From contig NC_043970.1 of assembly GCF_902148855.1 (NCBI RefSeq), positions 18,826,647-18,890,646 of the forward strand: a stretch of DNA of 64,000 nt. Direction: 5' to 3'. Both the position numbers and the translations under genes were made by a program. Shown here one piece after another: positions 24,785 through 37,800 of the stretch. How positions within the stretch are numbered: the stretch's first letter is position 1; every line of letters begins with the position of its first letter. Source of the stretch: Sphaeramia orbicularis (taxonomy: Eukaryota > Chordata > Actinopteri > Kurtiformes > Apogonidae). The notes beneath the pieces are model-generated. The model had not been told where the DNA came from. It saw only the letters and a program-made list of their open reading frames with translations, and searched no databases.

Positions 24785-27700
24785 TCAGTGAAACACTGTC
24801 TGTCTCCAACGTTTGTCAGGTGTGAATGGCCACAGGCAGTCTGTGATTGCAGAGGTGAAAGGTCGTGGATCGATGCTCAGGTTCAAAAGCTCCAAGCGAG
24901 AGCAGTTCAACTGACTGTTGACTGGACGAACAGCTGAACCTGCTGGCTGCTCAGTGAGCTGGGAGAGGAGAGAGGATGATCAATAAATACAACACAACCA
25001 ATAATTAATATTGATAACATATTTTTCTGTAAGAATATATGTAATTATTTATATACATTGATTATTGATCAGATATACGTACAGGTATGAGATGGTTGGA
25101 TGGCAGGTTGAAGGCCTGAGCGATTGCAACAGCCATCTCATATTTAGTCATCTGTTCTTTAGCTGAGAAATGAAACACGCCTCTGATAGATGAGTCCTGA
25201 AGACAGACAGACAGACAGACAGGTAAGGGATAGACAGGCAGTCAGAGGGGCAGACGGGGAGGGCACTTGGTGACTGAGAAAAGCAATCGAAAGTAAAGGC
25301 CTGTACATACTTTACAAGAACAGAGAAATTTGTTTGTTTTCTCAAACTGGCAAGAACTTAGCTGTGTTCAGGACATTTCTTTCCTCCAGAGAAACTCAAG
25401 TGCAGAACTCCTGGGAAGTTCTCCACTTTTCCACATCAACCACATCCACTTCAAATTTCTCACCAATCACCAATATTTGTCGGACACCACAAAAGAAAAA
25501 TGTTCTGCCTGGATGATGTGTCAAGAATAAGTTGGGAGAAAAAAAAAAATGACGCCATTCTTTTCTCACAGCCCGGGGGAGAGATCAAACTTCCCTGCTC
25601 TTGTGGGGAAGGTAATACCTTTAGAGAGGTAGTCAGTCAGGGAATGAGACATGCAGGCAGTCAGAGAGTGAGACAAACTGCCAGAATGAGAAAAGCAGTC
25701 CAAGAGTCTTGCTCTCTCACCTGTCTCCCTCTCTCACACAGCTTTCTGCACACAACTGCGACATCTCTGGCGTCGGTGGGGAACCTCTGCTGGCAGTGAT
25801 CCAGAGTACAGCTCTCTGTCACCCCCTCCTGGACCTTCAGCCACAGTACGGTCACTGCACTCTCTGTCACTGATTCCACCTCCCCGAACAAGACCGGCAC
25901 ACGCAGCACCACCGCACCTGCACAAGCAAGGACAGAGGTAAGGACAGAGGTACACAAACAGGTAGACACACAAGTGTTCAGACAGACAGGTAGAAAGACA
26001 CACAGATACCTGGACAGTGTCTGAGTGTCTCTCTCTCTCCTTCAAGTTTACTTCGTCCATACACGTTCAGAGGATTTGGACTGTCGTCTTCACCGTATGG
26101 AGGGTTTCTACCATCAAACACATAGTCAGTGCTGATGTAGAGGAAGAAGGCTCCAGAAGCAGCTGGAAATAATGACAATAAATAAAACAATAAAACAGTA
26201 AGACCAACACTGAGACTGTGCAGTGCATACACCAATTCATATTTCCTCAAAGAAAAACACAAGAGCCACTTAAAATCTCTGCTTTGATTTGATAAATTCA
26301 ACAGTAAAATGAGCATTATTTGAGAAAGCACACTGACGAAAATCTGTACAGGAGTAATACAACTGCTGGACAGTATGTTTACACATGTCATAATAATACA
26401 ATCAAACTGTAATATGTTTTCTGTGTGCTGCAGTACAGCCTATGTGTAAAACCAGGATGAGTTTAGGGCAGGGGTCAGCAACTCTGGTCCTAGAGAGCCA
26501 CTATCCTGCATGTTTTAGATGTTTCCCTCTTCCAGCACACCTGATGGTCATTATCAGGCTTCTGCAGAGCTTAATGATAGGTTTATCATTTGAATCAGCT
26601 GTGTTGGAAGAGGGATACATCTAAACATGCCGGATAGTGGCTCTCTAGGACCTGGGTTGCTGATCCCTGGTTTAGGGTCTGATGTCTGCAGCTACCAGGA
26701 GCTCACAGAGTCCATACAGACCTAAAACACAAGAAAACATGAGCACAGCCAAAGGACAGAGGTCACCCACCAGCCTCCTTGGCAAGTGTGCCCGTGGCAT
26801 GCACGTTTAGATTGATAGCTGCTTCAGTGTGACGCTCGACCACATCAGGACGACGCTCTGCTGCACAATGAACGATCACATCAGGCTGAAATACATGGAT
26901 CATACAGAGAATCTCAGATAACAAGCTGAAACACATTGAAACATAAAGGAAACGTTCCCCCATCAGTCAGCCTTCTCCTTATCTGGCTTGTGTCTCAGAT
27001 TTAACAGAGAAATCACCCTTTCCCCTTCACAGGGACGAAGATGCATCACCAAACCAGCCAAGAAATGCCTGTTTTACCATACATTCTTGACATCATTTCC
27101 TTGTCAATCACATGTATTTTTTTGTAATTTTTGTCATGCTTTGTGTATTTTTATGTACTTTATTTACCTTGTATTCTCTGTGCTAGTCTTCAACAGTTCT
27201 CGGTAATGCTCTCTTCTATTTTATGCATTTCTGTGTTGTTTTTATGCATTTTGCGTCATTGATTTTACCTTATATTCCTGTACCAGTCCTCTAACGGCAT
27301 CCTCATCTGTCAGGTCACAGCGGAGGAGGCGGGGCCTAGCCCTCCTGTATCCGGTCCCAATGACCAACCAGCCACTGTTCTCAAACTCTCTGCACACAGC
27401 TCGACCCAGGAGACCTGTCGCCCCAGTAACCAGGACCCTGAGAGCAGGGCTCAGGACTTCCTCCTAGAATAAAAAGGTCAGAGCCAGTTATCTTGACTAA
27501 AACTGAAAGGTGGGACAGTTGTGTGCCACCGTAAAAAAATGGCATGTCAGAAAGTTATTCTCAAACAAAGGAGGTGCAAGTAAAGTACACAAATGTCACA
27601 TTTAATGTAATGTACAACACAGCTTATGATTACATTTTTATTTACATAATAAATCTAAGAGTCCTAAAAAATTTACATTCCACCTCACTGGCAATATAAA

Positions 27701-29902
27701 TTAACGTGGTAAATGAAATTTGTTGTATCCAAGAAGTGTCTAATGAGCCCTTTAGGAGCAAAAATGGACCAAGAATCTGCTGTTGGTCACTAATTGGGAA
27801 GGGAAATTATGGTAAAGTTTAAAAACAATGTTATTAAAACAAAGATAGGAAGAAATTTTAATATTTCCCATATCATGGTGCAGAACAGAGTACAAAGATT
27901 CTAGGAATCTGAGTGTATTTCCAGGCGTAAATGGCAATGGTTCAAAGCTAAGCTGGACACCATGATCTCTGATGTCTCAGACAACACCACATCAAGAACC
28001 ATCCTTCATCCACAGCTGATAGAACCAAGTGGGTGAAATGTAAGGTTATAACAAACACACAGTCAACAGTAACAAACTGTATTAACTTGGTAACCTTATC
28101 CTATTTGTGTCTCAACACTACTTCGTCACTCTGCATCAGTCATCTTATGCAAGTATAGGGCTGTAACCAATCACAGAGAACATGTTACTGACACAAAATC
28201 GTGATCAAAATTACTTCTGGTAATCCTCCATGTTATTCCACCTTTCAAATAGGTACTTCATATCAACTGATATTGTCCAGAAGACTGTTCACCTACTGAG
28301 GAATAGAAGTCACATTTAAGTTTGTGTCTATGCTGAAACTATTTCAGTTAATGCACCACTTCAAATGTTAGCAGAGTGTAAATTTAAAAAATTAATGATC
28401 ATCAGTTTGTCACATTAATCATTGCTGAAGGGATGTTTTACAGATGAGCACCAGCAGAACTTGGCTCTGTGGGCCTGACAGATCTGTTACAGTCACACAG
28501 GTTTGGAAGATACGACTACAGCCCAGACTCAGTTCGTGAAGGCTGAGGGATGTCTTGAGTCCATTTGACGTAACACAGCTGGTTCTCTGTAGGATGTAAT
28601 AATTGGCTGTATCACCAGGATCTAGTACAAACTGGCACATAATCTGTTTAAGCTGCTGGTATCAGAGTTAACTCTCTTACTCTGTCCTGCAGCCATGTTC
28701 CTCTTACAGAAACATTCAGCCTGTGTAGTTTACAGAGAGAAGTTAGTCACATTATATGGGATTGGTTGCTACAATAGCAATTTTTCTAAAGTCAGTTTAC
28801 AGCCATTCTTCAGCACTTGTATTTGGTTAAGCAATGATAACCAGCAGGGATTCATGTATACATTTTGCTGTGAAGTCACAAATGAACGAGACTTCAGATT
28901 GTGTTATGACCTCTTTACTGCAGAAATACAATGTGATGAGGTTAGAAACAGTCAAAGCTGTCAGTGTGAGAGGACAGCTGCGGCACCACTGTGAGTCTGC
29001 ACAGATGGTACTTATATATTTTATTAGGAAAACCCAAATGTAATTATGTGTGTTGTTGCGTTGTGTTTTCCCGCTCAAGACCCCGCCTCTCTGCACTGTG
29101 TAGTTTATCACAAATATGACCTGGTAATGTAGTTTGTTAGTAACTCGTTAGTTAAAACCATGCAAAACACACGAGAAGTAAGCTGTTATTTGCTTTTTAT
29201 ATCACTGCATAATATTTTCCCCCAATATCGTTGACTACATTTTCATCCATCTTTCATTTATGTCTGCAAAATATCTGAGCCGCTTTTCTTTTTAAGTTGC
29301 ATCGTGTTCGTAACCTGCAGCCTAAAGTCTTTAAGATTATTAACACACCAATTTTTCCACAGAATGTAGGCAAGTGCGTTATTGATAACAGGCTAATTAT
29401 TCGTTTATCAAATACCTCTTTTGCTACAACAGGAATTTTTACTCAGTCCACAGAACAAAAAGTATTGCAATAGCCTATATGTTGTATTGCCGTATCATGA
29501 TATAGGTTTGGTCACCATCTCCCATCCCTGCACAACCCTCACAGGTTTGGATAAATGAGCTGTAAAGGAGACAAAGTAAAAGACTCAAAGTACAGCATTA
29601 AGATAAATAAAACGTATGGTAACATCCCTCTTCAGAAGAAGCAGTTTGAAGCGTCTGCCAATGGCAAAAGCAACTGAGGCTGCTGGGTAATATAGTCTTT
29701 ATATCCTATTTTTCAGTCAACTTTAGATGTTAACAGCAGTAATTATGCATTTTTGTCACAGAAGTCAGCCTTATAAACTCCTCTGACTCCACCTGTTCTC
29801 CAGAGAGTTAGGTCCGTTTCCACTCACGTGAGTGTTTACCTGAACCAGCTGCACGCGGCCCGGACTGAAGTTAATCCTGAGTTCTGCACCTGCGCGGTTC
29901 AT
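24785..29902 (-). CDS. mat2b: Methionine adenosyltransferase 2 subunit beta, complete
   Basis: Minus-strand coding exons: 29902-29840, 27463-27269, 26885-26771, 26162-26010, 25917-25721, 25196-25083 and 24958-24785. The sum is 1011 nt, 336 residues (human about 334), with all phases compatible. The exon 3 donor must be the gtgggt just before GAGGCTG's end, because only that keeps the frame. Residues 31-42 carry the Rossmann motif [10 protein letters not shown]. Further landmarks are [47 protein letters not shown] and the C-terminus [15 protein letters not shown]. Family role: an RmlD/extended-SDR-fold regulatory subunit that binds MAT2A and tunes S-adenosylmethionine synthesis. The N-terminus [19 protein letters not shown] corresponds to the long human isoform. 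A short isoform start lies upstream at 30277. Confidence 0.95.
26469..26669. mobile_element. hAT-type palindromic MITE, copy 1 (mat2b intron 3)
   Basis: The element is 201 bp and largely self-complementary, beginning CAGGGGTCAGCAACTCTGG and ending in its near complement. It is flanked by a perfect 8-bp duplication, GTTTAGGG, at 26461-26468 and 26670-26677. It is closely related to the copy at 58606-58807. Confidence 0.9.
27464..29839 (-). other. mat2b intron 1
   Basis: A GT-AG intron of 2.4 kb. A segment near 27870-28030 looks like a transposon-derived fragment by its unusual composition, but I cannot assign it. The rest is AT-rich without recognisable features. Confidence 0.5.
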
Positions 29903-30247
29903 GTCTCTGTCCTGTCTGATCGATTAGAATATGTATTATTTATCTGAATCGAGCTTCCTCTGCGTTTCACTTCAATCTGCTGCTGCGTAGTTTGTCCGCT
30001 GCGCTTCCGCTTCCGCCCACGAATCAGCTGTTTGCCGCAAATCCCGCGAGACTGTCGCGAGACGAAGATAAAACTGAAAACTGACAAAAACTGAAACTGA
30101 AACCCTTGAAATATGAAATAAAATCTGTGAAATAATAATGCCTAACATTGTTTAAGCCAACGGTGGCATTTAACATGACCGGAGCTATGAACACATAGAA
30201 AAATACCGTGGGATGAAGGAAATAAAAGACGAAAAAACACAATTTAC

Positions 30248-30277
30248 CTGTGAAACTGCGAGCTGGAAGCCAGGCAT
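30248..30277 (-). CDS. mat2b: Alternative first coding exon of mat2b (short isoform)
   Basis: The minus strand reads ATG then codons for MPGFQLAVSQ and ends in CAG|gtaaat, a splice donor in phase 0. The shared second exon also begins in phase 0 with E-E-V. The resulting start MPGFQLAVSQ-EEV resembles the human short isoform, which as I recall starts MPEMPEDMEQ-EEV: same length, same M-P start, same Q before the junction. It would give a 325-residue protein. The promoter would lie just above 30300. Confidence 0.6.
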
Positions 30278-30299
30278 CTCATCCGGGACCCGAACAGAC

Positions 30300-32100
30300 C
30301 CACAGCACACCGGTGAAATCCAGTAGTAAACACTAGAAAACGGTAGAGATCAGTAGAGTCCTAGCGGGTGTAGCAGCAATTTATTAGGACAGGAAACGTC
30401 TCTTCTTCGTTGTTTAGTATTCGGACTCGGGTGAGCGCCATGCTGCCCCCTCAGGCCTCTGGAGGTAAAGACATCTCCAACATTTTCATGAAAAACGTCT
30501 GTTTTCTGCAACTTTAATTCAAACCCGAAAACTAGCCTTTAAGTTTTGACAAAGTCTTAAAAATTTAACATTTATTAAGGTAATTATTATCCACTGACAT
30601 GAAAATTGTATAGCCCAGCTCTAGATTAACTAATTAACTAATATTTTCTGTAAAATGAGCTTCACATATCATGTCTTAAATTCTACATAAAGTAGTGGAA
30701 AAATGTTTTCAGACATGCTTAATATTTTACACAGTCTCGAGTATTATGACATTTGCAGAAAAATAGTTTTGTGTGTGTATTTCAAAAGGTGTGGCTGCAT
30801 CAGACAGACAAACAAATGCAAATGATTTTTTTTCTTTATTGTTGAAAAGAAGAAATAATAAAACAACATTCTTGACAATTTCAACATGTCATGCCCTGAA
30901 TATGTTTCATTGTCTTACTCAAACATCCAGTTTTGACCTTGATGGAACAGAGCACATGCAGAATGGAGCATGTGGGTTTGGAGAATCGAATAATACTTGG
31001 CAGAGTTCAGTGACTTTCAAGTGATTTTTAATGCAATATATCATAAATGAATGAGGTGTCCAAAAATGTCTTTCCACCACTTTACTACTTTTACATAATT
31101 TACATAGAGATAACAGACACTAGCATACAATTTTGTATTGTACATGTTTTTTTTTAATACATTTATTTAAACTTATCATGTCCTTAATATGCATTAATCG
31201 CATGCATACCATGAATTAATGAAAACATCCTGTAAATGGGTATCTATATCAGTCTTCAGTCTCCCCTTTTCTCTATCTGTGTTTACTGTTTTCAAAGTTC
31301 TCTGTACAAACCAGACGTATTTCCTGAACTGGAAAAAAGCTAATAAAGTGTGGGGATAGAGCTGGATGTTATAGATGATGTTAAACTACCTTCATTTATC
31401 AACTGTGTGCCCTTGAAGTCATTTTTAACTGTTTTTTTTATCCTGTCTCATCAAATAGCTGTATTTGAGCATGACCGCGACTTATCGCACTGCTCCCAGT
31501 CGACCATTGCCTTTCTGAAGTCACAACCTAGGCTATAGCATGTCACCTCATCTGAACCCCTTCCAGGATTTGTGCCGCCTGAAGCACAAGGTAGGTGTCC
31601 AACATCAGGCATGTCAGAGGGGTCATCACAGAAGAGCTGAAGAACATCCCTGAGCAGAAGTGAACTCTGTGAACTCAGTCATAAAACCATGATTCTGACA
31701 TGTAGCAGTGACTCGGAACAGATTGTATGACTTTCCCATGTCTGTTCGCTGACAACTGTTTTCAGAAAACCTAACTATCTTTGCTTGGTTTGTGCATGTT
31801 AATCAAAGAATATCTTCTATTCAATTATCTTAGGTCAGTGCTTCAAATACAGCTGCTTAAAAATTATAGTCCAAAGTATGTACATACTGTTGGAAGCTAC
31901 TGTACCTTGAAGGTAGGAATGGTATGTAAGGGTTAATGTTATCATGTCTTCAGTGCATGGAAATAAACCTCCACAAGAACTATAACTCAAAAAAAGACAA
32001 AAACTTCTAAATGTTTTGTAATCCTGTTACAGATGAGGCTAAACTGCTTCTCGATGTTACATTAACTACCTACAAAAATAAAACAAACACTTTACGAACA
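30300..32100. other. mat2b-prob1 divergent intergenic stretch
   Basis: The first hundred bases hold the presumed mat2b promoter. The rest is AT-rich with poly-T runs. Near 31540-31700 a plus-strand fragment reads SPHLNPFQDL followed by a GHHRRAEEHP-like stretch. It faintly recalls the 'SPDLNPIE' part of a Tc1 transposase, but is too short to call. Confidence 0.35.
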
Positions 32101-32159
32101 TTAAACATAATGTTTGTAGGGTCAGTGGGGGTCGGAAGGAGGGGGGCGGTCGCTGCAGG

Positions 32160-32518
32160 CTCGTCTGTCAATCACCTCCAAAAATAGACCTGTGCAGTCT
32201 GACACCGGCTCTCTCTCTCTGTTTATGTGTATGTCTCTCGACCAAACTGGACCTGCAGTTTGTCTCCAACACCAGCTCTCTCTCTCTCTCTCCTGTTTTC
32301 AGTTTGTGTCGGTCGCCCCAGTGAAACCTGAAACACATGTTGGTCAGCGATCGCAACACACAACTAAACCCTGGGGAACTCAGTGAAATATTTTCTTAAA
32401 CTGAAACCATCCTGAATTCAACCCTGCTGACAAGACCCGAACCGGGACCAGGCTCAGGACCAGAACCAGGACAGTTTGTCATGTGTGGACATTAAAACAC
32501 ACAGTGGAAACATCAGAG
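32160..32518 (+). promoter_or_regulatory. prob1: Candidate prob1 promoter and 5' non-coding exon
   Basis: A relatively GC-rich block with two (TC)n tracts (32211-32220 and 32277-32291) ends in CATCAGAG|gtagga, a plausible donor at 32518. CCAAAAATAG near 32176 resembles a CArG/MEF2-type A/T-rich site, which would fit the muscle bias I recall for PROB1. The exon's left end is not determinable. The first coding exon begins after an acceptor near 34838. Confidence 0.35.
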
Positions 32519-33599
32519 GTAGGATATGTTCTGAAGTTCAAATACTGCAAAACATAACAACAACTTATTAACAATCTATAGCTAAATAACCACCAGGGAT
32601 TGACTGAATATTGGATCCTTTATTAACAGTTTTACAAATATTAGTATTTATTTTTATCAGATAGCCAAGAAGATAAATAGATTGAGCTATTGGTTTTCAG
32701 CAGATAATAGCCTCATAACAGTTATTCTACCACTAGTACTCAGTGTTTGTTGTCAGTTCAATTCAGTGTGAAAATAAATAAAAATAAATATTACTGGAAT
32801 ATTACTGAGTTGCACTTTTGTTTTTCATTGTTTAATTGAAGGAATTTCATCTTAGTGCTGAAGTTTAACTGAAAAACCCAATTGTGAACATTTTATAAAA
32901 ACCAATGAAAATAAAATCAGAGGTTTTTTAGTTAATTCGAGTCCTTAAAAGTACATTGTTTTCACTTACCCTTTTATGTATGTATTTATTTATTTTTTGC
33001 ATTATCTATAAATAAATCCATTTAGATTTTGATGTGGGCAACACACAAGAAATTTTGTGATAGAAACAAAACAAGACTGAAAAGTTGATCAAATATACAA
33101 GTAACAGTGTTCTATCAGATTCCACAGTTAGCCGGTCAGTAGTAACACATGAGAGGATCATGACTAGACATAAGGGTTCCAATAATCTTGGCTGAGTCAT
33201 GACTTAACACTTTGTGTTAAACTGGATGAAAGAATTATCAGTGAGTTGAAAAAGAGTATTTCTGCAAAGAATTTCCACCTTTATTTATTTACAGCACATG
33301 ATATATTGAACAGATTTGGGGAAGCCACTACATGTCAGTGTGTAAAGGACAGAAACTGTTATTGGATGTGTGTGACCTTTGACCTTCAAGCAGCATCGTA
33401 TCAAAAAATCATTTAATGAATATGTTCAGATGGGCTCAGGAGGAATTACAAACAATTACAACTTACCCGTTTAAGTATGAAAGTCACAATATTGCGACAA
33501 GCAACATAAGTGAATGAGACAGACAGCTTTTTGAAGTATTGATATCGAAACTGAATATTAAAAAAAAAGTCGGCTACCTAAGGATGAGGCTCCATATCA

Positions 33600-34110
33600 A
33601 ATCTGTGTAGAAACAATGAGCTCATCTCAGATGGACCAAAAGACAGTAGAAACATGTACTGTTGCTTATTTTCAGGAAAAAACAGATTCTGTGTTGTACA
33701 TGTCAAAGATGAAACAGTCCATCAAAACTGTGAAATCAGTGAACGGTGTAAAAGCAGCTGTGATGGTCTGGGGGTGCACTGGTGACCACATGGCTGACCT
33801 GCATATGTGTGGAAGTACCACAGACATGGATGCATTTTAGAGAGACACATGCTGTCATTCACTTCTCATCTTTTCCCAGAAGTTTGTGGTTATTTCAGTA
33901 AGACAATGCCAGCTGCCACAGCTGAAGTCTTATAAGCAGCAAGAAATTTGCGCTTGGAAAAGTGCAATGATAAATTTTGCCAGTTCTAAAATTACTGATA
34001 TGTCTCTGACCCAGAATTTTTTGAGTGTGTTGTACACATCAAAATCTAAATGTGTTTATGTTTACAAAATACCAATACAGCAGACATCAAAGCTTCTATA
34101 TGACCTGAGA
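33600..34110 (+). mobile_element. Tc1-like transposase fossil in prob1 intron 1
   Basis: The plus strand reads MDQKTVETCTVAYFQ and then VKAAVMVWGCTGDHMADLHM, with QKFVVISVRQCQLPQL further on. The V-M-V-W-G-C segment followed by 'Q-D-N'-like sequence is the second catalytic region of Tc1-type DDE transposases, here heavily decayed with stops. No terminal repeats were identified. Confidence 0.5.
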
Positions 34111-34873
34111 TCTACTTAATGGAACAATAGGCCACCAGATCACTTATTAAATGTTTGCAACTTGTGATTGGAACTTTAAGATACTTGCCACTTGGAAATA
34201 ACAATAAAAGCACAAACTGAGTGCATGTACTGCTGCAAAGATATGGCATAAGCTATCAATATTTGTCTGATCTGTCATTTGTTTCTGTGAATGCTTAGAT
34301 TTTTGGATTTGCTACCACAGTGAATATAGGTGAGCATTATGTCCTTCCATTTGGCAAAGGCTGGTCCACCTCTGATAAAGGAAAAACTAACATTTTTTCA
34401 TTAACATTTAGAAAATTCAAATAATTTGTAATTATGGCTCACATTCAGATACTTTGGATCATTTTACTCAGTTAAAAATCATTATCAGGTAAGAAGACTA
34501 TTCACCTGCCTCCCAAATACAATAAAAGTAATACACTTAAACTATTGCCCTCTCACCTTTATGGGTGTTTTCTGCAATAAGTCTTTATTTTTATACCAAT
34601 GTCTAAAAAACATACATATAAAAATGCACATAATTAAAGTTACAGAGGGTTGAATTGTGATATCTTGGAATGGTGATATAAAATGCATTTGTGGTTCAGA
34701 AGTGTCGATACACTAGTTTGCAGAATGGACAATAGCAGCAATTTTTCTAGGAATCTGGGTTGAAATATTGAAATAAAATCCCTACTGTTCTAAAAATACA
34801 TAAAACTAAACTGTTCTGTCTAAAAGTCTCTTCCAGCAGATTGAAAAACACAAATCAGACAACCAGCAGTGAG

Positions 34874-37800
34874 ATGGATGGAGGAGGAGGAGGAGGAGGA
34901 GGAGGGAAGGAGTCCTTCCTCAGCGCTCACCGCTGTCCTGAAGTCGACCTGCTGCCACATCATCCCTCCGCCACTCATATCCCCCCACTATCTTCACTAG
35001 TTCCTACTGGGACCAAAGAGGTGGATGGACCTGACTTAACCTGCACAGGTGAACCAGAGGGAGGAGGTTACCTGGATGTGTGTTCTGACCGACAGGAGGA
35101 TGGAGAAGTGGAGGAGGACGAGGAGAGCATCAGCGACTGGTCTGAGGAGGACCTGTCCCTCCACTTCTCTCCCTCTGTCATCCACCCATCTGAGGACGAT
35201 GAATCCGACCCTGAGAGTGGCTTTGAATGTGTCGACATCGCTATGGATATGGAGGTATGTTGTGTGTTTCAGTGTCAGTAGTCAGATCTACACGCAAATG
35301 TGTGGTTTTCAGGGATGCTGCAAAACAAAATGCAAATTTATGTGCATATTAAGAGTTCAGCTTCCTGGTTTCAAATTGTTCCAGTGTAATATCCAGTATA
35401 ATAAATTGTCTGAGCTAATACATGCATTAGTTACAATAACATCATCCAACAATAATCCCTTCTAATCATCATTTAAGAAAGTCAAAGGTAAAATGTAACT
35501 TTCCTCTTTGCTTAACATGCCCCCCAGGCATGTTTTTGTGCAGAAAAGAGGATCGGGCGTTTTGGATAAACATAACATTCCACAGTTCAACCATTGTGTT
35601 AGACGTTTAACCCTATCAACTTTTAAAAGACACACTTGAACCAGAATTTGATCCATTTAGTGGTTTTAACTTGGGCCTCTGAATGTATGACTTTTGCTCA
35701 TATAGAGTTGTTTCAAATTTTTGTCAAAGCACTTTCTTCTTATTTTCTGCATTTCATGTTTTTAATGCACAAACAGAATGAAAACACGCTTGGTAAACCA
35801 CCTGGCAGGTTTTACTGGTGAAACACTGGGCCTTTCTCAGTTTGTGTTCTTCTCTGAACTGCTCAGATTTAGTCTACTGAAACATTTGCTCCATATATTC
35901 AGAGATATCTAGACAGAATGCTTCTGTTCTCTGAGAATATAAAGTCATACATTTGTGGAAAAAAAGAAAAAACTCTTCTATTTCTTTTAACTAAAGTGCC
36001 ATCATAAATACTTTGTTCAGTGTTAAACTGTATTAGCTTTTATGTGGGTGTGCCTAACCTGTTGAGTCTACATATTAATATAATTGTACATACTAGCATA
36101 ACACAGTGACCAACAGAGCAAGAACAAGTTACTAAATATAGTTAATATTGCTTCACATTAATTTAATTTTATAGGCTAAAGGTCAGGAGAGGGAGGGGCT
36201 GAGGATGGTTCCAAAGCGTCAGATCCAACTGAAGAAACGCCTTGCCGATGAGAACCTGAACCAGGAGGTCCAACCAGTTCAGGTCAATATGACAGCGAAG
36301 GCCAGTGCCAATGAAGTTCGGCCCCGGCACGAATTGCTGCTACGACAACACAGCATGCCCAGTGAGGTCTATGGCAATGGGGTCTACAAGGGCCTGATTG
36401 CTGCGTCCAGTCCTGAACCCGGACCCAACCGGACTCAGTTCTACAGGGGCCTGATTGCAGGAGCCAGTCAAGGTAACAGCAATAGAATAAGAATACAGAA
36501 AAATGGTAGAATATTTAAAGACAACATTAAAAAAAGTAATAGTAAAATGTTTTTACATCAACAGAAACTCTAAAATATGTTTAGCTTTACTTTAACATAA
36601 AAAAGATCTTTAAAAAAAAAACACAACTCAGTGGATAGATATGCAAAAAATGGTGTTCAGTACCAGACAGTGACACAGTGTTTTCCATAGGTTCATGGTT
36701 GCAGTAATTATGTGACCATAATGAAAACACACATCAGCCCTTCTTCTTTTTCTGTTCTCAGGCATTCAAAAGAATATTGATCATACCTGTGCACCAAGAC
36801 GACTTCAGAAGTCCATCTCCTTGGATGAAACTAAAACTAAGATGGCATCATGCATCATAAAGAACATCCTCTCTAAGAAGATGCAGGTGGAGCAGAGTAC
36901 TTCCATTGGTGCAGAGAACCACAACACCTCCAAATGCTACGCCGCAGATAGAAAAAATTCCACCTCTGATGTTAAAACCTCCACCTCGGACAGAAAAAGC
37001 TCCATCTCTGACATTAAAACCTCCACCTCGGACAGAAAAAGCTCCATCTCTGACATTAAAACATACACCTCGGACAGAAAAACCTCCATCTCGGACATTA
37101 AAACTCCCACCTTGGACAGAAAAACCTCCATCTCGGACATTAAAACTTCCACCTCAAATAGAAAAAATTCCACCTCTGATCTTAAAACGTCCACCTCAGA
37201 TAGAAAAACCTCCATCTCTGACATTAACACCTCCACCTCAGACAGAAAGGCCTCCATCTCTGACATTAAAACTTCCACCTCAGATAGAAAAACCTCCATC
37301 TCTGACATTAAAACCTCCACCTCAGATAGAAAGGCCTCCACCTCTGAAGTAAAAACCCCAATCTCTGACAGTAAAACCTCCAACTCTAATGTTAAAACCT
37401 CCAGAAACACCTCTAAATCTGACATAAAAACATCCATTTCTGCTGTAAAAACCTGTCAGGAGGACCAAGTCTTACAGAAGAATAACATACCTGTGGTTGG
37501 TGGTTCATTTAAGGCTCTTGGCGAAGCTGGTGGTGCATGTAAGGCCCCGGTTCACATGGTGCGGGACATGAGGAGTCTGGTTAAAAACACTTACAGCCTG
37601 TCCTTCAGGAACTCAGTGCCTCCACCTGACACCACCAGCCTTCACAAGCCAACAACTTTTAAGGTAATTGGTCAAGAGGTGAGCCCACCTCCCACCTACC
37701 AGCAGGCTGTTGAAGTTAAAGGTCAGAACAAATCCCCAGCATCCTCTAGAGGATATGTAGCCAAAGTGGCTGCATCCCTCAGTCAGTCAGAAAGACCCTC

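Noticed and set aside
25201-25270. Direct repeats near mat2b (ACAG)n taken at first for a spacer array
   Set aside because: Simple (CAGA)n microsatellite without regular spacers. No CRISPR-like structure is present.
31540-31700. Possible Tc1 C-terminal fragment (SPHLNPFQDL)
   Set aside because: Too short and diverged to separate from chance. Mentioned only in the spacer entry.
36906-37437. Long open frames antisense and in the second frame over prob1
   Set aside because: They follow from the 42-nt repeat having no stop in those frames. The third frame continues a conserved protein on both sides.
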